Positions 1-7,020 of a stretch of DNA of 64,000 bases are shown in pieces (position 1 is the stretch's first letter; the number at the start of each line of letters is the position of its first letter). The stretch spans positions 6,944,001 through 7,008,000 of the forward strand of contig NZ_CP107799.1 of NCBI RefSeq assembly GCF_041431135.1, read 5' to 3'. The translations under genes were made by a program, and so were the position numbers. This DNA is from Streptomyces sp. NBC_00554 (GTDB lineage Bacteria > Actinomycetota > Actinomycetes > Streptomycetales > Streptomycetaceae). Below the pieces are notes generated by a model, which saw only the letters and a program-made list of their open reading frames with translations, ran no database searches and was not told where the DNA came from.

Positions 1-28
1 TTGACTGCGCGACCGCGGCATTGACTGG

Positions 29-232
29 ATGCCCTTCGAACCGGACGAGATCCAGTGGGGTTTGGCCTGTGGCATCGGCCCTGACGGCCACTGGCACGGT
101 TGGTTCGACATCCGTATCGACGCCGGCGCGCTGCGACGCCTCGGTCTCCATCCCGACCAGCCCACGGCCAAGGTCACGGGCACATCTCCACCTGGCTGGT
201 GGCATGCCGCCGCGGAACGCAAGCCGCACTAG
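29..232 (+). CDS. Small hypothetical protein, possibly a gene remnant
   Basis: A 67-residue ORF rich in Trp and Gly (GHWHGWFDIRI) whose composition looks protein-like. An in-frame stop lies at bases 2-4, so the frame cannot extend out of the window, and no clear ribosome-binding site precedes the ATG. Its stop codon sits inside a 22-bp tandem duplication. I do not recognise the family. It may be the 3' part of an older gene or a real short protein; the assignment is weak. Confidence 0.35.
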   Translation: MPFEPDEIQWGLACGIGPDGHWHGWFDIRIDAGALRRLGLHPDQPTAKVTGTSPPGWWHAAAERKPH

Positions 233-255
233 GGCGGAACGCAAGCCGCACTAGG
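212..255. repeat. Perfect 22-bp tandem duplication
   Basis: The unit at 212-233 (GCGGAACGCAAGCCGCACTA plus GG) is repeated exactly at 234-255. It duplicates the end and stop codon of the small ORF at 29-232. Because 22 is not a multiple of three, the second copy is out of frame. It looks like a recent slippage or repair scar. Confidence 0.85.
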
Positions 256-307
256 GGTGAGAGCCTCAAGTGCCGGACAGATCCGGGCAGTCGGACTCCG
301 TACTCAC

Positions 308-1420
308 TCAATTGGCGTGGAGGATCCGAAAGCGATCGGGTTCGGCCGGGTCCCGGTCGACGACTTGGACCGGTGTCCAAGCCCATTGCCAGACGCCGAT
401 GCCCGGTGTGCGTGAGAACCGGATCGGTCCGCGGGTGCCCTCGACCGCCACGCGCGGCCATGACTCGGCGATGGCCGCCCGGTCCGCGCCGTGGGAGCGC
501 AGCACCGCGGCGAGGACGGCGACGGTGTCCCAGCCCTCGAAGGCGACGAAGGAGGGCGCTTCGCCGAGCTGCTCGCGGAGCTCCTTCCCGACGCGTTCGC
601 CGAGCGGACCGAGGTGCTCGGGCAGGTAGCGGAGGAACGGGATCCCGGCGCCGTCCTCGCCCAGCAGCGCCGCCCATTCGGCGAACTCCGGCTGCCCGGC
701 CGGAGCACCGATCATGGTCTCCGCGAGCCTCCGGTCGCCCCGGACGGCCCTGACGATCGGCACCGCCGGCTCCGGATGGCCGACCAGCAGGAGCAACGCC
801 GTCGCGCCGTGGTCGACGAGCGCGTCGCACAGGGCCTCGGGGGTGAGCGCGTTCGTGTCGAGTTCGACGACGGTGACGCCGCGGGGAGCGAGGTGGTCCC
901 GCAGGACACGGGTGCCGGTCGCCCAGTAGACGCTCGGCTGGGTTGCCACGGCGATTCGACTGTGGCCCGCGCCGAGGAGGAAGTCCGCGTAGATCCGCCA
1001 GCCGTGGGACTGGGCCGGGGCCAGGCGCGCGACCCACTCCGTCGGCTCCTCGGTGAGCGCGTCGAGCACCGCGGACGAGCAGAGGAACGGCACGCCGAGG
1101 GCGTCGGCCCGGGCGGCGGCGGCGCGAGCGACGACGCTGTGATACTCGCCCGCCACGGCGGCCACGCCCAGGCCGGCCAGTTCGTCCACGGCCGCCGCGG
1201 CCCGCTCCGGGCTGGCCGCGGTGTCCCGGACCACCAGCTCCAGTGGTCTGCCGTCGATCCCGCCGGCGTCGTTGACCTCGCGAACGGCCAGGTCGAGTCC
1301 TGCGAGCAGGTGTCGGCCCGCCGCGACCCAGCCGGGCCGCGTCAGCGGGACGAGAGCGCCCAGGCGGACGGGCGACCCGTCTGCGTACTCCGGTCCGGAC
1401 GGCGATACTGGCGTGTTCAT
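308..1420 (-). CDS. ABC-type amino-acid/amide-binding protein family, no export signal
   Basis: A 370-residue protein of the Peripla_BP_6 (leucine/amide-binding, type I periplasmic fold) family. It opens with VRLGALVPLT and has the family's AGLDLAVREVNDAGGIDGRP segment around residues 37-56. The ATG at 1420 was chosen because GGGGAG lies about 11 bases upstream; longer starts have no such site. The N-terminus is polar and carries no signal peptide, Tat motif or lipobox, and no ABC permease or ATPase gene is near. It may therefore act as a cytoplasmic ligand sensor, as AmiC does, rather than as a transporter component; that role is inference. A truncated FCD regulator lies 237 bp away on the opposite strand. 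Confidence 0.8.
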   Translation of the reverse strand: MNTPVSPSGPEYADGSPVRLGALVPLTRPGWVAAGRHLLAGLDLAVREVNDAGGIDGRPLELVVRDTAASPERAAAAVDELAGLGVAAVAGEYHSVVARAAAARADALGVPFLCSSAVLDALTEEPTEWVARLAPAQSHGWRIYADFLLGAGHSRIAVATQPSVYWATGTRVLRDHLAPRGVTVVELDTNALTPEALCDALVDHGATALLLLVGHPEPAVPIVRAVRGDRRLAETMIGAPAGQPEFAEWAALLGEDGAGIPFLRYLPEHLGPLGERVGKELREQLGEAPSFVAFEGWDTVAVLAAVLRSHGADRAAIAESWPRVAVEGTRGPIRFSRTPGIGVWQWAWTPVQVVDRDPAEPDRFRILHAN

Positions 1421-1657
1421 CGGGTGGCGTCTCCCCTGAGAGGGTGCGGTTGCGGTCCGCCCGGATCGCGTGCCGACCCGGGCCGGCGGTTCGCGTTCGT
1501 CACGTCTCGCCGCGGCGGGCGTGCCCGGGTGGATCATGCCGGTCATTGGATCCACCACCATCGCCGGTGGACAACCGATTATTCGTTGGCTGAACTGCCA
1601 GGCTTCATCGTCACCTGCCTGCCGACGCGGAGGAGGATGCGGAGGAGGAGGCCCGGA

Positions 1658-1936
1658 GTGGAGGGCGACCGGCTGTTCCACGCGGCGGCGCACAGCAGCA
1701 TTCTCGCCGAGTTCATGCGCTCGATCGCCGACCAGATCACCGAGAGCCGCAACGAGTCCCTCCGCCAGCCCGGCCGCCCGAGCCGCTCCCTCGCCCAGCA
1801 CCGGGCCATCCTCGACGCGATCGCGGCGAAGCGCCCGGGGCAGGCGGCCGCGGCGATGCGCCGGCATGTGCGGACGGTGGCGAAGGTGCGGTTGCTGGAC
1901 TGGGACCCGGAGGAGGAGGGGGACGAGTCGGGGTGA
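1658..1936 (+). pseudogene. C-terminal remnant of a GntR/FadR-type (FCD domain) regulator
   Basis: The reading frame encodes about 92 residues that match the last third of an FCD ligand-binding domain: DRLFHAAAHSSILAEF (normally FHxALAxASGNPLL) followed by SLAQHRAILDAIAAKRPGQA and AAMRRHV. The winged-helix domain and the first FCD helices are missing; sequence upstream in this frame is Arg-rich and unlike the family. Full-length members have about 220-250 residues. I infer a decayed regulator, perhaps once controlling the divergent binding-protein gene at 308-1420. A GTG at 1658 could still start a short product. Confidence 0.6.
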
Positions 1937-2040
1937 GGCTCGGGTGAGATGGGGCCTGCTCGTCGGCGGCCTGGTCTGGAAGGGCGTACCCCGGGACTTG
2001 TACCCGGAGTCGGCCGCGCGATCCGCCCGCTCTGAACCAT

Positions 2041-2790
2041 CTACACGGTGACGCTCCTGTAATGGGTGGTCAGTCTCCCGTCCGCGTCCAGCACATGGAA
2101 GGCGAGCGCGGGCGGGAGATCCAGGTGGACATGGTCCTGCGCGTGCGCGCGACGCTCCCACGGGAGCCGGCTGGTGGAGACGACGCCGGGAGCCACCAGA
2201 AGCGGCAGCCCTGCGAATGTGGTAGCCGCCGGGGTGTGCGCGTGACCGGCCAGGAAGGCCCTGAGGCGGAGGTGGCGTGTACTCAGCTCGGCGAGGCGCT
2301 GCTCATCGAACATGCGGATGCCGTCGACGTACGGCATGTTGAGCGTGACCGGCGGGTGGTGGAAGGCCACCAGGACCGGGGTCGTGGCATTCGTCAGTAC
2401 GTCGTCCAGCCACGTCAGTGTCTCCTCGTCCAGGTGGCCGTGGTCCTTGCCCGGGACCGACGAGTCGCACAGGGCGAGGGTGAGACCGGGCCCGTGGTGG
2501 ACCTGGTTGACCGGGCCCGGGGCGGCAGGGAGGCCGAGCAAGTGCTCGCGGAACGCGGTTCGTTCGTCGTGGTTCCCGGGGCAGACCAGGACCGGGTGCC
2601 GGGAGGTGAGAAGCCGGCGGGCCTCCTCGTACTCGGACGGCAGGCCGTGGTCGGCGATGTCCCCCGTGACGAGGACGGCGTCCAGGTCGTAGGGGAGGCC
2701 GTCGAGGTACGTCATGACGGCGCGGGTGCGTTCGATGCTGCGCCGCTCGCTGTCGATGTGGGGGTCGCTGAGGTGGGCGATGACGATCAC
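2041..2790 (-). CDS. Calcineurin-like metallophosphoesterase (CpdA-type)
   Basis: A 249-residue protein with the full set of metallophosphoesterase motifs: SDPHID (Asp9, His11), GDIADH near residue 42, GNHDE near 76, FHHPP, and GHAHT near the C-terminus. These bind two metal ions and hydrolyse phosphodiesters or phosphomonoesters; CpdA-type members act on cyclic nucleotides. No signal peptide is present, so it is cytoplasmic. The GTG at 2790 places VIVIAHLSDPH at the very N-terminus, as is usual for this family. It is divergent from the MocR regulator with an 80-bp shared spacer. The real substrate cannot be read from sequence. Confidence 0.88.
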   Translation of the reverse strand: MIVIAHLSDPHIDSERRSIERTRAVMTYLDGLPYDLDAVLVTGDIADHGLPSEYEEARRLLTSRHPVLVCPGNHDERTAFREHLLGLPAAPGPVNQVHHGPGLTLALCDSSVPGKDHGHLDEETLTWLDDVLTNATTPVLVAFHHPPVTLNMPYVDGIRMFDEQRLAELSTRHLRLRAFLAGHAHTPAATTFAGLPLLVAPGVVSTSRLPWERRAHAQDHVHLDLPPALAFHVLDADGRLTTHYRSVTV

Positions 2791-2859
2791 GGGGGGTCCC
2801 TTCGCGGTTCGCTCGTTCGTCCGTGGCACGAACCTAGGCGCCCTCCGGACCACGAATAA

Positions 2860-2892
2860 GATCCAGTCCCATGCCTGGAAACTGGTCCAGTT
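2860..2892 (+). promoter_or_regulatory. Candidate MocR autoregulatory sites
   Basis: A perfect palindrome AACTGGTCCAGTT (2880-2892) lies just inside the MocR reading frame. A related half-site, ATCCAGT (2861-2867), is repeated in the same orientation as GTCCAGT (2885-2891), 24 bp apart. MocR regulators commonly bind direct repeats near their own start. This is a sequence-only suggestion. Confidence 0.35.
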
Positions 2893-4310
2893 CGCGGCTC
2901 GACCTGCATCTCGACCTCGATGCCGAGGGTGGTCACCGCGCCCGCCTGGAGACTGCACTGCGTGACGCGATCCGCGCCGGCCGGCTGACCGCCGGGACGC
3001 CGCTGCCCTCGACGCGGGGGCTCGCCCAAGAGCTGGGCCTGTCACGTGGGACGGTCACCGCCGCCTACGACCAACTGGCCGAGCAGGGGTACTTGACCAC
3101 TCGGCCGGGAGCAGCGACCAGGGTCGCCGACGTACCGCCCCTCCATCCGGCTCAGGTACCGGCCGACACCCCTACACGTCCTCCGGCGCACGACCTGCGC
3201 CCCGGCCGCCCCGACACCAGCGCCTTCCCCGCCCGCGCCTGGCTCGCCGCCACGCGCCGCGTCCTCGACCGCGCTCGCCCCGAGGTGTTCGGCCCCGGTG
3301 ACCCCCAGGGCCGTATCGAACTGCGTACCGCGCTCGCCGACTACTTGGGCCGCACCCGCGGCGTGCTCACCACCCCGGACCGGATCGTGATCACGTCCGG
3401 CTACTACCAGGCGGTCCAGTTGCTCTGCCGGGTCCTCCTGGCCCAGGACCGGGAGATCGCCGCGATCGAGGACCCCGGCCATGACTTCTACCGGGACACC
3501 GTCCGCCGCGCGGGTCTCACCACGTACGCGCTGCCGGTGGATGCGTACGGCGCGGACACCGGGGCCCTGACCGCACGCACCGACGCGGTCTTCCTCACTC
3601 CCTCGCACCACTACCCGACCGGCGTACCGCTGCGCCCCGGCCGCCGGCAGGCTGTCTGCGCCTGGGCGCGCTCCACGGGCGGGCTGATCGTCGAGGACGA
3701 CTACGACGGCGAGTTCCGCTACGACCGCCGTCCCGTCGGCGCGCTCCAGAGCCTTGCGCCCGACCAGGTCGCGTACTGCGGTACGACCTCCAAGACGCTC
3801 GGCCCCGCCCTCCGCCTGGCCTGGACGGTCCTGCCACCGGATCTGGTCGCACCGGTCGTCAGGGCGAAGCAGGAAGCCGACCTGTACACGGAGACGCTGG
3901 GCCAGTTGGTCCTGGCCGACTTCATCGCCACGCACGCGTACGACCGCCACATCCGCGCCGCCCGCCTGCGCTACCGCAGACGCCGGGAGGTGCTGATCGA
4001 CCGGCTGTCCGCGTTCTCCGGCCTCACTGCCCATGGTGTCCCGGCGGGCCTGCACGCCCTGGTCACTCTGCCGCCCGAAGGGCCCACGGAGACCGACCTT
4101 CTGATCGCGTGCGCCGACCGGGGCGTGGCGGTGCGCGGTCTCACCGAACTCCACCACGACCCCGAAGGCGACGGCCCCGAGGGCCTGTTGATCGGCTTCG
4201 CGGCCCCTTCCGAACGGGCCTACCCGGCGGCCCTCGACGCTCTGTCCGGGGTCTTGGCCGGACCCCTTACGCGCCCGGGTCCTCTCCGTCCGGGGTCACC
4301 GCGACTTTGA
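2871..4310 (+). CDS. MocR/PdxR-type GntR regulator with aminotransferase domain
   Basis: A 479-residue fusion. Residues about 8-80 form a GntR winged helix (TPLPSTRGLAQELGLSRGTV, then YDQLAEQGYL); residues about 110-460 are a fold-type I aminotransferase domain. The latter includes the EDDYDGEFRYDRRP segment and the PLP-binding lysine Lys308 in TTSKTLGPALR. Such proteins sense pyridoxal phosphate or its adducts and control vitamin B6, GABA or taurine genes. The divergent phosphoesterase is a possible target, but no PdxST or GABA genes are adjacent. Its 3' end overlaps the convergent ATPase gene by 44 bp. Confidence 0.9.
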   Translation: MPGNWSSSRLDLHLDLDAEGGHRARLETALRDAIRAGRLTAGTPLPSTRGLAQELGLSRGTVTAAYDQLAEQGYLTTRPGAATRVADVPPLHPAQVPADTPTRPPAHDLRPGRPDTSAFPARAWLAATRRVLDRARPEVFGPGDPQGRIELRTALADYLGRTRGVLTTPDRIVITSGYYQAVQLLCRVLLAQDREIAAIEDPGHDFYRDTVRRAGLTTYALPVDAYGADTGALTARTDAVFLTPSHHYPTGVPLRPGRRQAVCAWARSTGGLIVEDDYDGEFRYDRRPVGALQSLAPDQVAYCGTTSKTLGPALRLAWTVLPPDLVAPVVRAKQEADLYTETLGQLVLADFIATHAYDRHIRAARLRYRRRREVLIDRLSAFSGLTAHGVPAGLHALVTLPPEGPTETDLLIACADRGVAVRGLTELHHDPEGDGPEGLLIGFAAPSERAYPAALDALSGVLAGPLTRPGPLRPGSPRL

Positions 4311-4683
4311 AGACGGCCCAAACGGTCTTGCCCAGAGCGTGGTCGATGACACCGAACTCGTCGGCCAACTCCCGGACCAGAAAGAGCCCTCGGCCGTCGC
4401 AACCCTCTGTGTCGGGCTCACGGACCTCCGGGCACCCGTCGCCGCTGTCCAGGACCTCGACCTTGAGTAGGTCGCCGTCCAGGGACAGTTGGAGTAAGTA
4501 CTGCCAGCCGGGTGGCACTCCATGGAGCACCGCGTTGGTGGCGGCGAGTTCCAAGACGCACAGTCTTATGTCCTCATGACGGCCGGTGATCCCCCACTTC
4601 GTAAGTGTGGAGAGGGCGAACTCGCGGGCTGCGCGTACTGAGGTGCGCGACCGGGGGACCCGTCGCTGCCGAAGCAGGGACAC
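4267..4683 (-). CDS. HATPase_c anti-sigma-factor-like ATP-binding protein
   Basis: A 138-residue stand-alone GHKL-type ATPase domain like RsbW/SpoIIAB kinases and the many short Streptomyces ATP-binding regulators. ELAATNAVLHG is the N-box, LDSGDGCPE is the DxGxG-like G1 box, and GRGLFLVRELADEFGV is the G2 region. Expected role: phosphorylation or sequestration of an anti-anti-sigma partner; no partner is encoded nearby. The divergent UTRA gene pair begins 160 bp away. The C-terminal codons overlap the MocR gene tail-to-tail. Confidence 0.85.
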   Translation of the reverse strand: MSLLRQRRVPRSRTSVRAAREFALSTLTKWGITGRHEDIRLCVLELAATNAVLHGVPPGWQYLLQLSLDGDLLKVEVLDSGDGCPEVREPDTEGCDGRGLFLVRELADEFGVIDHALGKTVWAVFKVAVTPDGEDPGA

Positions 4684-4720
4684 GGTGAACCACCACCTTG
4701 ATCCTGAGTTGTGCGATCCT

Positions 4721-4814
4721 CAGTAAAGTACTGCTATTCGCGAAAAGCAGCAAGGTTGGGGATGGGTGGTTCTTGGCGCCAACTCGCTTACTGTGTAAAG
4801 CGGCAAGGTTGGGT
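4721..4814 (+). promoter_or_regulatory. Repeated operator-like region before UTRA regulators
   Basis: Three elements lie in the 160-bp spacer: an inverted repeat CAGTA-aag-TACTG (4721-4733), an inverted repeat TTAC-tgt-GTAA (4788-4798), and two direct copies of AAAGCRGCAAGGTTGGG (4744-4760 and 4798-4814) starting 54 bp apart. The second direct copy abuts the TTAC/GTAA palindrome. The arrangement suggests binding sites for the GntR protein encoded just downstream. The exact sites are unproven. Confidence 0.5.
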
Positions 4815-4843
4815 CGGCGCGCAGACGCGAGAGGGGAGACGCC

Positions 4844-5401
4844 ATGAGTCCCGGCGAGTGGATCAGTACCTCGATGCCTTATCTGACTCCGCGTGAGCAC
4901 GGGCAGTCGGACGCCTGGAGTTCGGAACTTGAAGCGCGGGGGCAGCGGGGGAGCCAGCGCGTCGTGTACGCGGGGGAGGTGGCGGCGCCTCCCGGAATCG
5001 GTGAGTTGCTGGGCCTGTCCGAGGCGGAGACGGTCGTCGTGCGTCGGCGCGTCATCTACCTCGCCGATGAACCGTGCGAGTTGACGGACACGTACTACCC
5101 GCGCGACATCGCCCGAGGCACCCGGCTCGCGTCGACGGCCAAGATCCGCGGTGGGGCGGTCACCCTGCTCGCCGAGCTGGGGCATGCGGGAGCTCGGGTG
5201 CAGGAGGATGTCGTGGCCCGTATGCCGACCGAGGACGAGCGAGGTGTGCTGAGGACGGCGGACGATGAACCCGTCCTGCAGTTGACCCGGGTCACCCTCG
5301 ATCAAGACGACCGGCCGATCCAAGTCGACCGCATGGCCATGCCCGCCCACCGTCAGCAACTTCGGTACGAGATCAGGATCGGTGACCGTGCCCAGAGCTG
5401 A
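4844..5401 (+). CDS. UTRA-domain protein lacking a DNA-binding domain
   Basis: A 185-residue protein in which nearly all residues after 40 form a UTRA effector domain (GELLGLSEAETVVVRRRVIY, then ELTDTYYPRDIARGTRL and the C-terminal VDRMAMPAHRQQLRYE). The GntR winged helix that normally precedes UTRA is absent; the first 40 residues (MSPGEWISTSMPYLTPRE) are short and unrelated to a helix-turn-helix. The ATG follows GAGGGGAG by about 6 bases. It overlaps the full-length GntR-UTRA gene by 20 bp, so translation is probably coupled. It may act as a partner or antagonist of that regulator, or as a ligand-binding module; this is inference. Confidence 0.8.
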   Translation: MSPGEWISTSMPYLTPREHGQSDAWSSELEARGQRGSQRVVYAGEVAAPPGIGELLGLSEAETVVVRRRVIYLADEPCELTDTYYPRDIARGTRLASTAKIRGGAVTLLAELGHAGARVQEDVVARMPTEDERGVLRTADDEPVLQLTRVTLDQDDRPIQVDRMAMPAHRQQLRYEIRIGDRAQS

Positions 5402-6161
5402 GGGCGACGACTTCGACCGCCGCTCGCTGCATGAGCGGATCGCGGCCGATCTGCGCGACGAGATCATGGGCGGAGATCTGCCGCCGGGGGCCAAGCTGCC
5501 ATCCACCGTGCAGCTCAAGGGCCGTTTCGACGCGTCGAACGCCACCGTGCAGAAGGCGCTCCAACTCCTCAAGGATGAGCGGCTTGTAGTCGGGCGCGCG
5601 GGTGCGGCCGTCACCGTGCGGGAGCACCGCCAGCGGACGGTCCGGCCCGCCGTGTACATGGCTCCTGCTGAGCCGGGCGAGCCCTATCCCTGGCTCACGG
5701 AGTCATCCAAGGGCGGGGCGAGGGCGCGCAGCGAACTGCTCGATGTGGCGGAGGTGACAGCTTCTGCGGACGTCGCCGAGGCGCTCGGTCTTCCGCCGGG
5801 CGGCTCGGCGCTGCTCCGTGGCCAGCTGCTGCTGATCGACGACGAACCGGTGGAACTGGTCAAGTCCTACTACCCGTTGGAGATCGCCCGGGGCACTGCG
5901 ATGACCAAGCGCCGCAGGATCAAGGGCGGGACGCCCGCGTTCCTTGCGGAGCTCGGGTACCCGCCGCGACTGAGCGTGGACAGGGTCTCGGCTCGTGTCC
6001 CCACGCAGGAGCAGTACGAGATGCTTCAACTCCCCAGCAACCTACCGGTGTTGCGCACGCTTCGCGTCGTACATAGTGACGGTGACCGGCCCATCGAAGC
6101 GTCGGTCCTGGTCAAGGCGGGGCATCTGTACGAGCTGCGGTACGAGTTCACCGCCGGGTGA
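5382..6161 (+). CDS. GntR/HutC-family regulator with UTRA domain
   Basis: A 259-residue regulator. Residues 10-80 form a GntR winged helix (LHERIAADLRDEIMGGDLPP, PSTVQLKGRFDASNATVQKA) and residues about 95-258 a UTRA domain (EALGLPPGGSALLRGQLLLI, KSYYPLEIARGTAM, KAGHLYELRYEF). The GTG start lies inside the preceding UTRA-only gene, leaving a 20-bp overlap. The two UTRA domains are clearly paralogous and share the YYPxxIARGT motif. Effector unknown. The repeats at 4721-4814 are the most obvious candidate operators. Confidence 0.88.
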   Translation: MTVPRAEGDDFDRRSLHERIAADLRDEIMGGDLPPGAKLPSTVQLKGRFDASNATVQKALQLLKDERLVVGRAGAAVTVREHRQRTVRPAVYMAPAEPGEPYPWLTESSKGGARARSELLDVAEVTASADVAEALGLPPGGSALLRGQLLLIDDEPVELVKSYYPLEIARGTAMTKRRRIKGGTPAFLAELGYPPRLSVDRVSARVPTQEQYEMLQLPSNLPVLRTLRVVHSDGDRPIEASVLVKAGHLYELRYEFTAG

Positions 6162-6216
6162 ACTCGTGTCGGACTTCTGATGGAACGAGCCTTCCTCGAT
6201 CCGGCGCGAACCGGGG

Positions 6217-7020
6217 TCAGCCCAGCACCAACAACACCGCCAACGCGATCAGCAGCGAGTCGATCCGGTCCAGCAGCCCGCCCGAGCCCGGTAGCCAGCC
6301 CCCGGCGTCCTTGGTCCCCGCGCCGCGCTTGATCATCGATTCGAGCAGGTCGCCCGCCGGGCCGCCGACCGCCACCGCGACCGCCATCTGCCAGGTCGCT
6401 ACGGAGAGCACCGCGAGTGTGCCGAGCCCGGCCGCGGCGCCCGCGACGGTTCCGCTCCACCGCTTGGCCGGGGAGAGCGGCGACAGCGGCGGGCCGCCCA
6501 GTTTCCGGCCGGCGAAGTACGCCACGATGTCGGCGATCGAGACGGCCACGAAGAGGGCGAGGCCGGTCGCCCCCAGCGGTACCAGCGCGGCGGGCAGACC
6601 GAGCCAGGCGAGCCCCAGCAGTCCGGTGCCGAGCCGGCGCAGACCGTGTTCGCTGTCGCCGGACAGCAGCGGCACGGCGGCCACCGCGAGCGCCCCGACC
6701 GCGATCACCCGGGGCACCTGTCCGGGCGCCAGCCAGGCGGCCCCCACCACGGCGACCACCGCCGTGGCCAGCATCGCCCGGTCCGGCCACCGCAGTCCCA
6801 GCATCCCGCCGTACTCCAGCACCCCGATGACCCCGACCGCGGCGGCGATGACGGCGGTGCCCGGGTGGCCCAGCCAGAACGCCCCGACGACCAGGGGCAT
6901 CCCGAGCGCCCAGGCACACCACCGCACCATCAGCTCACGCCGACGGGAGGCCGCCGCGGCGACTCCCCCCAGTACCAGCGCCCCGCCGAGGTAGGGCGCC
7001 AGCGCGGCAACGCTGGTCAC
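6217..7020 (-). CDS. CdsA-like phosphatidate cytidylyltransferase family membrane protein
   Basis: A 267-residue polytopic membrane protein, about eight hydrophobic segments. It carries the CDP-diglyceride synthetase signature near its C-terminus: SMIKRGAGTKDAGGWLPG followed by GGLLDRIDS, preceded by SPAKRWSGTVAG. In the family this module moves CMP from CTP onto a lipid phosphate. The GTG start overlaps the stop of the upstream GNAT-aminotransferase gene by 4 bp (GTGA), so the two are co-translated. It is slightly shorter than typical housekeeping CdsA (about 270-400 residues in actinomycetes) and its operon context differs, so it may activate a special lipid rather than phosphatidate. Confidence 0.85.
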   Translation of the reverse strand: MTSVAALAPYLGGALVLGGVAAAASRRRELMVRWCAWALGMPLVVGAFWLGHPGTAVIAAAVGVIGVLEYGGMLGLRWPDRAMLATAVVAVVGAAWLAPGQVPRVIAVGALAVAAVPLLSGDSEHGLRRLGTGLLGLAWLGLPAALVPLGATGLALFVAVSIADIVAYFAGRKLGGPPLSPLSPAKRWSGTVAGAAAGLGTLAVLSVATWQMAVAVAVGGPAGDLLESMIKRGAGTKDAGGWLPGSGGLLDRIDSLLIALAVLLVLG

